DNA of 64,000 nucleotides from Undaria pinnatifida (lineage: Eukaryota > Sar > Phaeophyceae > Laminariales > Alariaceae), in assembly GCA_012845835.1 (NCBI GenBank), contig JABAKD010000015.1:5590778-5654777 (forward strand), read 5' to 3'. Position 1 is the first letter of the stretch; each line of letters begins with the position of its first letter. The position numbers and the translations under genes are program-made. Under the pieces are notes generated by a model that saw nothing but the letters and a program-made list of their open reading frames with translations, searched no databases and was not told where the DNA came from. This document shows, piece after piece, positions 40,001 to 47,849 of the stretch.

Positions 40001-40218
40001 AGCAGGAGCAGGAGCCGGAGCAGGAACTTCTGCAGCCGAAGCAGGAGCACGAGCAGGAACAGAAGCAGGAGCAGGCGCAGGAACAACAGCTACAGCAGCC
40101 GAAGCAGGAAATTGAGGGGGACAGCGACTCAGCCAAGCAGCCCGTGGAGGTGAGGCGCAGTCTTCAAAACACTCGCCGTATTGTCTTTGACAGATTGTCA
40201 CCACCATTGCCTCGCTGA
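24966..40218 (+). CDS. Zn(II)2Cys6 (fungal-type zinc cluster) transcription-factor-like protein, seven exons
   Basis: Joined exons 24966-25076, 26429-26495, 30744-31470, 34468-34561, 35077-35184, 36553-36666 and 38230-40218 give 1069 aa plus TGA. All six junctions keep phase. The cluster is Cys362-X2-Cys365-X6-Cys372-X5-Cys378-X2-Cys381-X6-Cys388 with the basic VKKKVKC stretch and a KQKPGPK linker, the canonical spacing for six Cys binding two zinc ions and contacting CGG-type DNA. The N-terminal third is Gly/Ala/Ser-rich; the C-terminal 640 residues are Gln-, Ser-, Gly- and Glu-rich, with an HHHHHHHHH run, and look like an activation region. No fungal_trans domain is visible. A donor GAG/GTGAGG at 40149 might mean further exons. 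Exons 1-3 are linked by phase only and could belong to another gene. Targets unknown; nuclear by inference. Confidence 0.72.
25077..26428 (+). other. Zinc-cluster gene intron 1
   Basis: 1352 nt, unremarkable sequence with short T and C runs. No repeat family or hidden exon recognised. The acceptor is TTTCAG at 26428. Confidence 0.45.
26429..26495 (+). CDS. Zinc-cluster gene exon 2 (predicted)
   Basis: 67 nt between TTTCAG and GTGATA, encoding [20 protein letters not shown] plus ES and one carried base. It has coding-like composition in a non-coding neighbourhood and fits both neighbours by phase. It is short, so transcript support would be needed. Confidence 0.5.
26539..26679. repeat. Hairpin-forming inverted repeat (MITE-like)
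   Basis: Left arm 26539-26579 and right arm 26631-26679 are imperfect complements ('ggaccatagtaaataggacc' against 'ggtcctatttactatggtcc'), with a spacer of about 50 nt. Looks like a small foldback element. Confidence 0.8.
26990..28350 (+). repeat. Dispersed family F units (five copies)
   Basis: Units of about 100 bp share 'accgtgcgccgaacggaaaa', 'catcgt' followed by 'ctttctcgctatga', and 'gttttagtgata'. Starts are near 26993, 27090, 27418, 27713 and 28274. Family C and SINE-A insertions separate them, so this was a tandem array before those insertions. Confidence 0.65.
27875..28221 (-). mobile_element. SINE-A, reverse, with duplicated box B segment
   Basis: Full-length reverse copy of the 10205-10518 element, from a T run (the A tail) to 'ggggcgacc'. 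The segment holding box B ('ggactcgaactcacgaaact') occurs twice in tandem, at about 28107-28130 and 28155-28180, so this copy has two B-box candidates. Confidence 0.82.
28386..28533. mobile_element. Head-to-head MITE-2 pair sharing one TTAA
   Basis: A minus-strand copy (about 28386-28468, outer end truncated) meets a plus-strand copy (28465-28533) at the shared TTAA 28465-28468. The outer right end is TTAA at 28530-28533. Confidence 0.65.
28763..28890 (+). mobile_element. SINE-B, 5' truncated, with 12 bp target-site duplication
   Basis: The element runs from 'cgttgggctgcgaaagc' to an A21-A22 tail. TTGACGGCGAAA flanks it on both sides (28751-28762 and 28891-28902), a clear target-site duplication. 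5' truncation, A tail and duplication together show target-primed reverse transcription. Confidence 0.9.
28903..29849. other. Intron 2 segment, nothing recognised
   Basis: No repeat family or exon identified apart from short T/A runs. Confidence 0.4.
29850..30060 (+). repeat. GACCCG-rich dispersed element, copy 3
   Basis: Contains 'gactcgacccgatctgaccc', 'cgacccgtgagacgccc' and, at the end, 'gtgaaaagccctgaa', matching copies 2, 4 and 5 in order. Confidence 0.75.
30125..30735 (+). repeat. CCCCCA/CCCACC microsatellite before exon 3
   Basis: About 600 bp of C-rich hexamer-like repeats giving long Pro/His/Ser ORFs on the plus strand and Gly/Val ORFs on the minus strand. It serves as an extended polypyrimidine tract ahead of the exon 3 acceptor. 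The ORFs are rejected as genes. Confidence 0.85.
30744..31470 (+). CDS. Zinc-cluster gene exon 3 (low-complexity N-terminal region)
   Basis: 727 nt from CACCAG/CACC to AACGG/GTGAGC. Encodes [20 protein letters not shown], Gly- and Ala-rich runs, a more ordinary stretch ([20 protein letters not shown], then a segment ending [13 protein letters not shown]), then Ser/Ala/Cys runs. If the donor is ignored, a TGA follows at 31472-31474, so this could instead be the last exon of a separate upstream gene. Phase to exon 4 favours splicing. Confidence 0.65.
31471..34467 (+). repeat. Zinc-cluster gene intron 3 (3 kb)
   Basis: A pure C/T-rich tract at about 31770-32005 is followed by a G-rich tandem array at about 32270-33060. 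Its units are about 190 bp and contain 'gataggggacgggaggtgat' and 'gtggcggggggtaatgtaag', about three copies. A 40 bp word ending 'aacatgatgctttgttaa' recurs at about 32908 and 33029. A left-end MITE-1 fragment lies at about 33890-34110. Long Pro-rich minus-strand ORFs (32051-32936) come from the array and are not genes. Confidence 0.75.
34468..34561 (+). CDS. Zinc-cluster gene exon 4
   Basis: 94 nt giving [20 protein letters not shown] and then [12 protein letters not shown]. The first AG of the CAGCCAG acceptor would give another phase; the second AG at 34466-34467 fits both neighbours and is chosen. Donor CCAG/GTGGGC. Confidence 0.65.
34562..35076 (+). other. Zinc-cluster gene intron 4
   Basis: 515 nt, with a GGGTGGG-rich start and a T-rich 3' end. 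No repeat family recognised. Confidence 0.6.
35077..35184 (+). CDS. Zinc-cluster gene exon 5 (first half of the zinc cluster)
   Basis: 36 codons, phase 0 to phase 0, ending [14 protein letters not shown] at the perfect donor AAG/GTGAGT. Holds Cys362 and Cys365. The acceptor is TTTCAG at 35076. Confidence 0.88.
35198..35371 (+). mobile_element. SINE-B beside the exon 5 donor
   Basis: Contains 'aagctcgcgctatcgctatc', 'gttaaactgacacacgactt', 'ttatttttccccatccgccg' and an A-rich tail. It sits about 13 bp after the GTGAGT donor. Confidence 0.75.
35988..36297 (-). mobile_element. MITE-1, reverse orientation
   Basis: Terminal inverted repeats of at least 16 bp (gcgtgctttcgatagag / cctctatcgtagcatgcg) with family internal words 'ggttaaggagccccgtcgat' and 'aaaaacggtataccttaa'. 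Confidence 0.8.
36553..36666 (+). CDS. Zinc-cluster gene exon 6 (second half of the zinc cluster)
   Basis: 38 codons: [20 protein letters not shown] then [18 protein letters not shown]. Holds Cys372, 378, 381 and 388. The donor is taken as GAAGAG/GTAACA; an internal AAG/GTGGGC at 36642 is an in-phase alternative. A copy of its 3' edge lies at 37109-37142. Confidence 0.88.
37109..37142 (+). pseudogene. Decayed copy of zinc-cluster exon 6 3' edge
   Basis: 'acccaaggtggacagtcgac' matches 36636-36655 with one change, followed by GACTAGAAGAG and a donor-like GTGAAG. About 35 bp long, with the splice junction kept. In the exon 6 frame it stays open. Confidence 0.75.
37731..37809 (+). pseudogene. 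Decayed copy of zinc-cluster exon 7 5' edge
   Basis: 'taggtgcggccttcgggcag' and 'cgaagaacgaaaagtaatcg' align with 38228-38288 ('caggtgcggcctttaagcac', 'cgaagagcgagaagtgattt'). The acceptor AG is kept. Several substitutions, including a TAA in the exon frame, make it non-coding. Confidence 0.78.
38230..40218 (+). CDS. Zinc-cluster gene exon 7 (large Gln/Ser/Gly/Glu-rich exon)
   Basis: Starts [20 protein letters not shown] after ACCAG, phase 0. It then has Gln/His runs, an Ala-rich stretch, ordinary sequence ([20 protein letters not shown]), a nine-His run, a Ser/Gly-rich stretch of about 100 residues, an acidic Gly-rich segment and long Gln and Gln-Glu runs (39700-40130). Codons mix CAG/CAA and GAG/GAA only modestly, so the repeats may be length-polymorphic. 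The frame ends at TGA 40216-40218, or the exon ends at GAG/GTGAGG 40149. Confidence 0.82.
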   Translation: MRPLSTNNHIPEEREVISQSLTFAQAQLERQRQRSRHRQLNQDDFNDQQRHDKVILARQLQLQHRPQQQQQHHQQQQHATATQQQRLPQQYAGDCPKSAIASSSAAPVAAALAAAAARAGAGAGGIGGSAQGSSPGPSSLSAGAGGRSASAAGSLTSPGNAQDQKPYSYATAAASRQFQLRLPSPGATGTNNGRFKSAPYPANEPNHITTPRLTPGKPIEFHHHHHHHHRLICPERTCCIRSAFHSPSGAGVIGGGGAGRCAEDLRRRAQHGRRQSITSEINEPFIGMTMAESALRDGFGTPDGYDPHEYGTFVEEVGSSDSSSGGCGSGSGGCPSGGGDSGGCGSGCSRRRNKSRSGCSGSGSGSRCGSGGSGSPARMNGGSGSGGCPSGSVVCTSGSGGGSGSGGPGSIKSGDSASGSTGSGGGGDVGGIGGEDGGHEWPGVRGVQVDVAEGGMGIGMDGCEDGHIGGMGAAEDAMEFSGDVDCRLQRARLHRQQQVIKREEQLDREHVQQQLQLQQKQLQIQQQQQLHLQQQLQLQQLQLRQQQVQEKLQQQLLQEQEQEQLQYEQQLLQPKQEQEQEQEQEQEQEQEQEQEPEQELLQPKQEHEQEQKQEQAQEQQLQQPKQEIEGDSDSAKQPVEVRRSLQNTRRIVFDRLSPPLPR

Positions 40219-40239
40219 TTATCCCACCCGCTCCTGCCC

Positions 40240-40390
40240 CCACCGCCCCGCCGCACCCCACCCCACCCCACCCCACCCCACCCCACCCCACCCCACCCCA
40301 CCCCGCCCCACCCCGCCCCACCCCACCCCACCCCACCCCACCCCACCCCACCCCACCCCACCCCACCCCACCCCACCCACCCCGCCCCGC
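40240..40390 (+). repeat. (CCCCA)n microsatellite
   Basis: About 140 bp of nearly pure ccccacccca units with a few cccg variants, directly after the exon 7 stop. Confidence 0.9.
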
Positions 40391-40720
40391 CCTTTGCGAA
40401 TCTTGAACTAACCTCCCCACTCTACTTTTCGCAAAATCGCCACCTTTTGCTTTTCGCGAAAGGTCGTCCACGAATCTCCCAATTCTACTAATTAGCAAAC
40501 CCCCTTCGTTTTGTTTTTAGTCCTCCATTGCTCACTCCTTCCTTTTCGTTTCGCAAAACTATCACCGGGGTTGATAGGACGACCAATTCGCGCAAACTCT
40601 CTTGGCAATGCGGAACGGGTTCAACGCTGGAGACCCAGGAGAGGCCCAAGACCCTGCCCCTGCCCCGTGAACGAAAACGCCTCGTCGTGTTTGTTTTAGC
40701 GCGTGTATTCAGTATTCAGA
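40391..40720. other. 3' flank of the zinc-cluster gene
   Basis: No convincing further exon was found. A possible continuation after the 40149 donor could not be placed. Confidence 0.35.
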
Positions 40721-40724
40721 CACT

Positions 40725-42430
40725 AAGGTGTTGTCTACGGTAAAGTGAACCAGACTCAGAAAGCCCGTGGGGGTTGTATAGCACTGGTGCGGAATGCCGT
40801 GCAAGTGTTAAAAACCCACCCCGGACCTTTTTTTAGGAACAGGAGAGGGGGTGAGAGACAGTGCGCGCGGGGGGGGGGGGGGGGGGAGGTATCTAGACAC
40901 TTACGATGGTTTGTCTACGGGTGAGGTGAAGCAGACTCAGAAATTCCATCGTAGTCGTGTAATATTGGTGCCTCCTGATCAAAACGCGTGTAAATATTGG
41001 AAACCCATCCCCGACCGTTTGGTGTGGAGGAAAGGTAGGGCGGGGGAGTTATTTCCAGACAACGAGGGGGTTATGTCTATGGTGAAGTGAAGTAGAGTCA
41101 GAAAACTCGCGGTGGTCGTGACCCCTGACCCCTAATCGGCACGCGGGTACTGTATGGATGATGGAGGCGCGGTCTTTCTTTTTCTGGGGGGGGAGGGAGG
41201 GAAGGGAAGGGGAGGGGGGTTTATCCAGATTTATCCAGATACTAAGGCGTTGTCTACGGTGAAGTGAACCAGACTCAGAAAGCCCGCGGCGTTTTTACAG
41301 TATTGGTGCCCCCCTACCGAACCGCCGTGCAAATCGTGGAAACTCATTCCCGACCATATTGGGGGGAAGGGGGGGGGGGGGATTCCAGACGCTATCGAAT
41401 TTCGCCGACGTTGAAGTGAACCAAATTCAAAACGCCCGTGGTGGCTGTACAGAGTATTGGTGTCCCCTGTGCCCTGATCAGCACGCCATGTGAATAATGG
41501 AAACCCGTGCGTGATCTTGTGGAGGCTATTGAAGAAGGGGCGGGGGGGGGGCGGCGGTATCCAGTCACGAGTGTGACTTTGTCTTGGGGTGAAGTGCGGC
41601 TGGGACAGCAAGTCCGTGGTGGCCGTGCGTATTTTAGGTATCTCCTGAGCAGTACGCAGTGATACTAAGAATATTGGAAACCCACCGGTGGCCGTTTGGG
41701 GGGAAGAGGGGTAAGGGGACGGGGGCAGACACCAAAAGGTTTTTGTGTAAGGTGAAGTGAAGCAGACTCAGAAAACCCGAAGTGGTCGCAAAAAGTCGGT
41801 GCCCCCTGAAAAGTAAGCCGCGAAAATATAAGAAACCCACCCGTGATCTGTTTGTAGGTAGGGAAGACGGGAGGGGATGGAGTGTGTATCCAGTCACTAA
41901 GGTGCTGCCTACGATGAAGTGAAGCAGACTCAGAAAGCCTGTAGTGGTCGTGTAGTGTTGGTGCTTCCTGATCAAAACGCCGTGCGAATGTTCGAAACCC
42001 ATCTGTGGCCTTTTCGTAGGTAGGGAAGAAGAGGGGTGGGAGGAAGGGGTGTATCCAAACGCTAGGGTGTTGCCTGAAATGTAGTGAGGCAGACTCAGAA
42101 AGCCCGCGGCGGTCCCGTAATACTGGTACCCCCTGAATGGTAAGCAGTGCCAAATTTTGGAAACCCCCCGTGAAAATTTTGAGGGAAGGAAGGAGGGGAG
42201 GGGGGGCGGCGGGCGGGGGGTGGCGGGGGGAACGGGGCATATCCAGGCACTAAGGGGCTTTGTCCAAGATTAAGTGAGGCGGATGAAGTGTTGCCTACGA
42301 TGAACTGAAGCAAACTCAGAGATCCCGTGTTGGTTGTGAATTATTGGCTGGTGGTGAAATACTGGTGTCAACCCCCAACCGACACACCGTGTGAGTGATA
42401 GAAACCCACCCCAGACTATATTTTAGCCAG
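40725..42430 (+). repeat. ~165 bp tandem array, about ten units
   Basis: Each unit carries 'gtgaagtgaagcagactcag' (or a one- to three-base variant), then 'aaagcccg', a 'ggtgcccc(c)tga' word, 'cgccgtgc', 'ggaaacccacc' and a G-rich end. Unit starts fall near 40729, 40910, 41075, 41245, 41405, 41575, 41745, 41910, 42065 and 42285. ORFs on the minus strand (for example 41665-42240) are repeat-derived. Confidence 0.85.
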
Positions 42431-42976
42431 CTCATTTTGTGTTCGAGATTGGAGAGGGCCTATTTGTCGACGATTGGTTGGTCAAGGGGCAGGCGGGGAG
42501 GGGGGGGGGGGGGCTGTATGAGTGCGTGCCTTGGGCGTGATATAGATTATATCTAGACCCCGGGTGAAAGTCTCCGTGGCGCGTGCTGTTGATAACCCCC
42601 CGCTTTATTTCTCATTGTTACTGCTGGTGCTGGTATGGTTGTTGCGTGTGTGGTTGCTGTTGTTGCTGTTATTTTTGTTTTTGTTGTGTCAGATCCCTGA
42701 TACGTGAAAAGTCACACCGCATCTTTAGAAAATCAATCGTGAAACCGTTGTTGCTGTGATGAAGCGAATAATGAGGGGATACCCAACCCTTGTTGAAAAA
42801 TATCGCAAACAACAATTGGTGACGGTTCTGTTACAATCACACAGGCGCGGTGGATGAAGGGGGGGGGGCGGGGGGCGGGGGAGAGGGCGTCTTCCCCTCC
42901 GATATTTATATTTTAGTTGGTTGATTGGTTGATTGGTTGATTGATTGGTTGATTGATTGATTGGTTGGTTGGTTGG

Positions 42977-43012
<36 letters not shown>

Positions 43013-43250
43013 CAGATTGGTTGACAGATTGATTGATTGTTCGATTGATTGATCGACAGGTTGATTGGTGAATGACGATGGTTGGCTGATTTTGATTGCT
43101 CTATGCAAGGGTTGGTCAACACATTGTTCGGTTGCTATTATTGTTGCTACAGCCAACATGTAGCCGTAAACCTTGAAGTTAGAGAGAATATAAAAGCAGC
43201 CAAGGGGGTTCACTGCAGAGTGTTGTAGCTTAGCGTTAATCGATTGTTTG
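42431..43250. repeat. Intergenic with (TTGATTGATTGG)n
   Basis: About 42915-43065 is a TTGATTGATTGG-type microsatellite; its minus-strand ORFs (NQSINQ) are artefacts. Poly-G runs lie near 42500 and 42860. No gene seen. Confidence 0.6.
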
Positions 43251-44450
43251 AGCTCTGCAACAGAAACAACAGTAGCAGGCAGCAGCAGTAATACAGTAGC
43301 AGTAGTACGATATGGATACTACAATAATTTCGCAGACATCCTCGTGTAGATTTGCCCCGAGGTTCTGCCGTGATATGTTGGCGTTTTCAATAAAAGAAAG
43401 AGGTGGAAGGCAGGCGGCACAAACCGATCCACTCAACTCGCCGATCGCAAACGGGAGTACATCTATGACCACTGTTATCATTTTTGTCGATAATAAGTCG
43501 CCCATCGATTAATCCCAACCAATGATGACAGCACAAACAAAGCACGCGACCGAGTGGAGGAAGGGATGCTACCGCACGCAGTAGTTGTGGTAGTAGTTCA
43601 GTAGTAGTAGTAGTAGTAGTAGCGGAGCCATGCCGCGTACGAAAGGGGGGGGGCGGGGGGGTTACCCATTTCATGCATGGCCATAGTCGTATGAGCATAG
43701 ACCCTCGCATCCACGCAATGCCGAGACGGAGCACGTCGGGGGGTTCGCCAACCAGGCAAACATCGCGTTTTCACCTGCCAGGTAGACATCGCGTTCACCA
43801 AGCGCGAAGCGCCGTGAGGCATTCAGCGAGTCGCATGAAGGGTGAGCTGCATCCTGCTAAGAACCAGTCGTGACGGTAGGGAGGGGGCGGGGGGGGGGGG
43901 GGGGGGGGGGGCGCTTCGGCCGGCAAGCGTTTTCATCACTGACTGGCAGAGACCCGCAATGGAGGGATATACCATCCTATTTTCAATCCCAGCCAGTCAG
44001 TGATGTTAACGAAGCTAGTCGATATATGTATGTCTCGCTCACGGAAGCGTGCGATTGTTCATCGGGTTCGGCATACAGTAGCAGCGGAGGGCTGGGATCC
44101 CTATCTAGTGCCGGTTTAATAGTGCCACCGCCCTCCACATTGCCGTTGAAAATCGTTTGGCACGACTGTGGAACTCCCTATTGGAACTCCCTGTACAATT
44201 AATTATGGTAGTAGATCATTTTCCCAATAGTGCCGATGCCCTGAACAGTGCCGGTACATTGGGCGGCCACATATCGGCAGTACGGGGACCCCCCCAGTGC
44301 ACATTTTATCTGAAAACCCTGAGTAAGATGCAGAGCTCCTCGTGTCAGAATCCTTCGTAGATTTTTTTTGTCTTGTCTGTGCCGCTTTTCGGCAAAAAAG
44401 CCTGTGCCGCTTTACGCCATAGATCGGGGAGAGGGGGGGGGGTTGTCTTC
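43251..44450. other. Intergenic; weak ORFs only
   Basis: ORFs at 43312-43512 and 43870-44202 (+) were looked at. The second begins in a poly-G run and overlaps 'tagtgccggt'-type repeat shared with 36950-37090, so neither is called. A dispersed segment at about 43670-43745 matches 5960-6030. (TAG)n lies at about 43598-43622. Confidence 0.4.
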
Positions 44451-45222
44451 CGGGGTCGTTGACGAGCTACCCGCTCCGCGCCACGAAGAACAAGTTACTG
44501 AAAATTATGGTTTTATTTATTAATTGTTTATGCTTCAATTTTGAGGCCGGTGTCTGCGTTTGGCCAAAAAAGCAGCATGTTTCATTGGGGGCTGCATGCA
44601 TGCTTCCAGTGTTCCACCAGCATGCTTTCTTTGGGGGGCGCATACATGCTTCCAGTATTCCATTAGCATGCGATGTCCACAACATGTCTGTCCGCTATGC
44701 AGGTACTGTTTATCGTGTTGCTTGCAATTGATTGCCAGACCTGTAGATACCCGAACCTGGCATCTACAGAAGAAGCGAGCAAGCTTGTTCCACAAAACAG
44801 GCATTGCAGAAAGCGGACGAAGCGTGGGGCTTATTCTGTCGCAGATTATTCAAAACTGCATGTGGGCCTTCTCTCATCGCCGATTATCTAAACACGTGGG
44901 CTTTATTTCGTGTCAGGCTGCATACATACGCCCGGCATCTCGAGTTCATCTACGTGACCGCGATGCTGTTCTTTTGTGGCGCTGCTGCTGAGTCCTTTGA
45001 AACCGGCTGGATCTCTCTCTTTCTTTTATTCGAATGCGTGAGGCCTACGTACTCCAAGTATGAGGCGCTCTTTGCCTCTTGGTTAATACTGAGGCACCCT
45101 CGCCTCATGTTTGCTGCTGCGCCGACCTTGCATTATACTCGCGGAAACTTTCCTCCATACCTGCAAATGGATACGGCAAAGAGTCTTCCGACAGCTCGAC
45201 CTTTGCTCACGCACAACGCACT
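44451..45222. other. Intergenic, dispersed repeat fragment
   Basis: Part of 45050-45220 ('atgaggcgctctttgcct', 'catgtttgctgctg', 'acagctcgacctttgc') resembles 48450-48590 in order. No protein signal. Confidence 0.4.
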
Positions 45223-45589
45223 GTTATAAGGCTTAGTTTGGGTAAGCTATTGGTTAACCTTTTGCAAGTGGTCAAACGGACTAATACCCCACTAATTCCT
45301 TAACAAATGGCGTCGTCGACAGACCATGGGTTTTTGGGTCGTGGGTTCGAATCCCACCAACCACAATAATAATTTTTTCCAGACTTTCCCCATGTCGAAC
45401 TTGAAAAATACTCTCCTCCCGGTATACCCAGGAAATGAAACCGCTTGGATATTGACACACATCCGCCCGTATATCCGGCCGACCTGCTATCCCGCCGTTT
45501 CAGGGGACGAGAGTGTTACAATGCTTAGTTTATTGGGTAAGCTATTGGCTAACCTCTTTGCAAGTGGCCAAACGGACTAATACCCCCAC
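45223..45589 (+). mobile_element. SINE-C: tRNA-like element bounded by direct repeats
   Basis: Direct repeats of about 70-75 bp (45223-45292 and 45515-45589, sharing 'gggtaagctattgg' and 'caaacggactaatacccc') bracket a tRNA-like piece. That piece has a box B GGTTCGAATCC at 45344-45354 and a possible box A at 45308-45319. A reverse copy with the same ends is at 47464-47840. Confidence 0.7.
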
Positions 45590-45710
45590 GACTAGTTCCT
45601 GAACAGCACCCTCCGCGTGTACTAGCCCAGTCGGCTGCAACCTACATATATCCCCCCCTCCATTGCATTCTGGCGCAGACTGCTGCAACATTAGCTTAGC
45701 TTTACACGCC

Positions 45711-45985
45711 GGCTACGATGATAGAGGTATTATGGTATACCGTTTTTTGGCGAAAATGGTTTCTGAATGACGGGGCTGCTCCTTAACCCAAAATTCGTCG
45801 GAAAAACGCCACTTTTTTTTCCGCATGAATCCCGTCGTGTAGATTGGCCATGGGATTTTTCATCCGGTATCATGTATATTAGTTTTGATTTTTCTCTAAA
45901 ACCGAGTTTCTGGGGGAGAGGTCTTAAGCTCCCAAAAATGAGGATCCTCAGAAAAAAAAATCGTGAACATCTATCGTAGCACGCG
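45711..45985 (+). mobile_element. MITE-1 copy
   Basis: Left end 'ggctacgatgatagagg', internal 'atggtataccgttttttggc' and 'tgaatgacggggct', right end 'catctatcgtagcacgcgtc'. It retains an uninterrupted gtcttaagctcccaaa, the empty site for the MITE-2 nested at 20938. Confidence 0.8.
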
Positions 45986-46049
45986 TCATTACCACTGACG
46001 CACGACCAAGGCTACGATAGGAGGGGTACCCCCTTTTTTACTACCGATT

Positions 46050-46138
46050 TTAACGCCTTCACTACTGCAAAACCCTTTTTTTCAAATTTACTTGAATTTA
46101 GTATAGGGAGAGGCATTTCGGGGTTCTAAAGGGGTTAA
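46050..46138 (+). mobile_element. MITE-2 copy, TTAA to TTAA
   Basis: 89 bp, ends ttaacgccttc... and ...taaaggggttaa, core 'tttacttgaatttagtatag'. Confidence 0.8.
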
Positions 46139-46224
46139 GCCACTCAAACGAGTGACTCTGTACCGCACTTCTGACGAAAAACACTTGATTATTAGGTGAT
46201 TTTTTTTGGCGCCGCGCAGCTACA

Positions 46225-46475
46225 GACTGATTCTACGATAGCCCCCCCCAAAAAAACAGCAGTTTTCTTTAACGAACTTGTCAAGGTTTCTCAGCGTGAG
46301 AAAGGATGCTACGACGGAAAGGTCTTCATGCATGCTCTTGTTTCCAAAGGGCTAACGAATGATGCCGTCGGTTTTCCAAGGGGCACCGTATTTCAGGAGG
46401 TACGGTCGGGAACTGGGTTCAAAACCAGCGATTCCATTAAGGAAAAGTTGGAGGGGCTACCGTAGAACGACTCTA
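46225..46475 (+). mobile_element. MITE-3, complete
   Basis: Left end 'gattctacgatagcccccc', right end 'ggggctaccgtagaacgact': imperfect terminal inverted repeats of about 18 bp. Internal 'ttctttaacgaacttgtcaa' and 'ttcaaaaccagcgattcc' are shared with copies at 1533, 46940 and 48012. Confidence 0.8.
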
Positions 46476-46939
46476 CAGTTACCCACTCCGTTGCGGATTT
46501 GACGTGGCAAAATTAGAAGAGCGCGGAACCTTATGTCCGCGAAGGAATGAGGAGGTTGCTCGCGCGAGTGACCCCGGGCCCTCCAGCAAACGAGCGCCCC
46601 CAAAAATGATCTCCCTGCCCTGGTTTTGGTCTCCGTTACGTCCTGGCGCAGGCTGCTGCAACAATAACATTACCGCTGACGCATGCTGCGCGGGTAGAAG
46701 AACGCCTCTTTTTTTTTCCGGGGATCCTCACACTCAAAGAGCTCCATACCCTCTCCCCCCCCCTGAGCTCGAATTCGATGAACGGTGTTGCACCTGCGCC
46801 CGATGAGCATTCCCATGGGCTAGGCGTAGAACTAAAGGTACTAGGAAGCACAGCAAGTAGGCTTGTTCGAGGGTATTGATTGGGGAGTTTTCTTAGGTGA
46901 GGAGCCAACCGTTTTGACTCAGAAATTGCGTTATGCCCG
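46476..46939. other. Intergenic, nothing recognised
   Basis: Short ORFs without motifs; a poly-C run near 46757. Confidence 0.4.
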
Positions 46940-47245
46940 ACTGATTCTACGGTAGCCCCCCCCCCCAAACCCATCGATATTCTTTTTTTTTCTTCTTTAA
47001 CGAACGTTTCAGGGCTGCTCGACACAAGGAAGGATAGGACTGATAGAAAAGTGTCCACATTTTTTCTTGTGTGCAAAGGACTGATAGAAAAGTGTCCACA
47101 TTTTTTCTTGTGTGCAAAGGTCTAACGATCGACGACGTCGGGGAGGGTGTCGAGGGACACTCCATCCAGGAGATGCAACCGGGAGCTGGTTTTGAGACCG
47201 GCAAAATCGTAAAATGACTGCTGAGGGGGGTTACCGTAAAACGAC
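46940..47245 (+). mobile_element. MITE-3 with internal 41 bp tandem duplication
   Basis: Ends as in the 46225 copy. Inside, a 41 bp unit starting 'ggactgatagaaaagtgtcc' is present twice, back to back (about 47037-47077 and 47078-47118). Confidence 0.78.
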
Positions 47246-47463
47246 TCGCCCATAAAATGCTACCTCTAGATACATGCTACGGTGGAGGCGTGCGCTGGCT
47301 CTTTTTTCCCCGAGGCTCCTAAACTTTTGAGGAGGGTCTAGCGTATACGCCCTCTGAGGCAAAACATTGTTTTTGAGCGAACCGAAAGTGCATCTCGATG
47401 GAAAAAACCGTGGCCTAGGTATGTATGCAAAGCGAAACATGGTGAACCCAGTGCTGGGAAGTT
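47246..47463. other. Intergenic; MITE-1-like fragment
   Basis: About 47270-47420 has 'gctacggtggaggcgtg' and 'accgtggcctagg'-type words that resemble a damaged reverse MITE-1. Confidence 0.4.
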
Positions 47464-47840
47464 TGTGGGAGTATTCGTCCGTGTGGCCACTTGCAAAAAG
47501 GTTAACCGATTGCTTATACCCAAACTAAGCCTTACAACACTTCCCCCCCCCCTGAAACGGCGGGATAGCAGGTCGGGCGGGTATACGGGCGGACGCGTGT
47601 CGGTATCCAAGCGGTTTCTTTTCCTGGGTATACCGGGGAGTGAGAGTATTTTTCATGTTTCACATGGGGAAAGTCTGAAAAAGATTACTATTGTGGATGG
47701 TAGGATTCGAACCCACGACCCCAAAAACCCCCGTGGTCTGTCGACAACGCCATTTGTTAAGGAACCAGTGGGGTATTAGTCCGTTTGACCACTTGCACAA
47801 GGTTAACCAATAGCTTACCCAAAACTGAGCCTTACAACAC
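47464..47840 (-). mobile_element. SINE-C, reverse copy
   Basis: Direct repeats at 47464-47540 and 47768-47840 enclose the tRNA-like piece with reverse box B GGATTCGAACC (47703-47713). Its limits equal those of the plus copy at 45223. Confidence 0.7.
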
Positions 47841-47849
47841 CAGCACAAT

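Noticed and set aside
40150-40193. A 44-nt intron after exon 7 leading to an alternative C terminus
   Set aside because: GT and AG are present, but the length is far below the other introns here and the continuation enters a CCCCA microsatellite.
39728-40498. 256-aa minus-strand ORF, Ala/Gly/Pro-rich
   Set aside because: Antisense shadow of the Gln-rich exon 7 and the CCCCA microsatellite.
42725-43213. NQSINQ-rich minus ORF
   Set aside because: Translation of the TTGATTGATTGG microsatellite.
43870-44202. 110-aa plus-strand ORF starting in poly-G
   Set aside because: The start is inside a homopolymer run and part of the frame overlaps a dispersed 'tagtgccggt' repeat; no domain.
45294-45372. 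Possible genuine tRNA gene
   Set aside because: Good T arm only; no paired acceptor stem. The same segment recurs inside the same repeat at 47464-47840.
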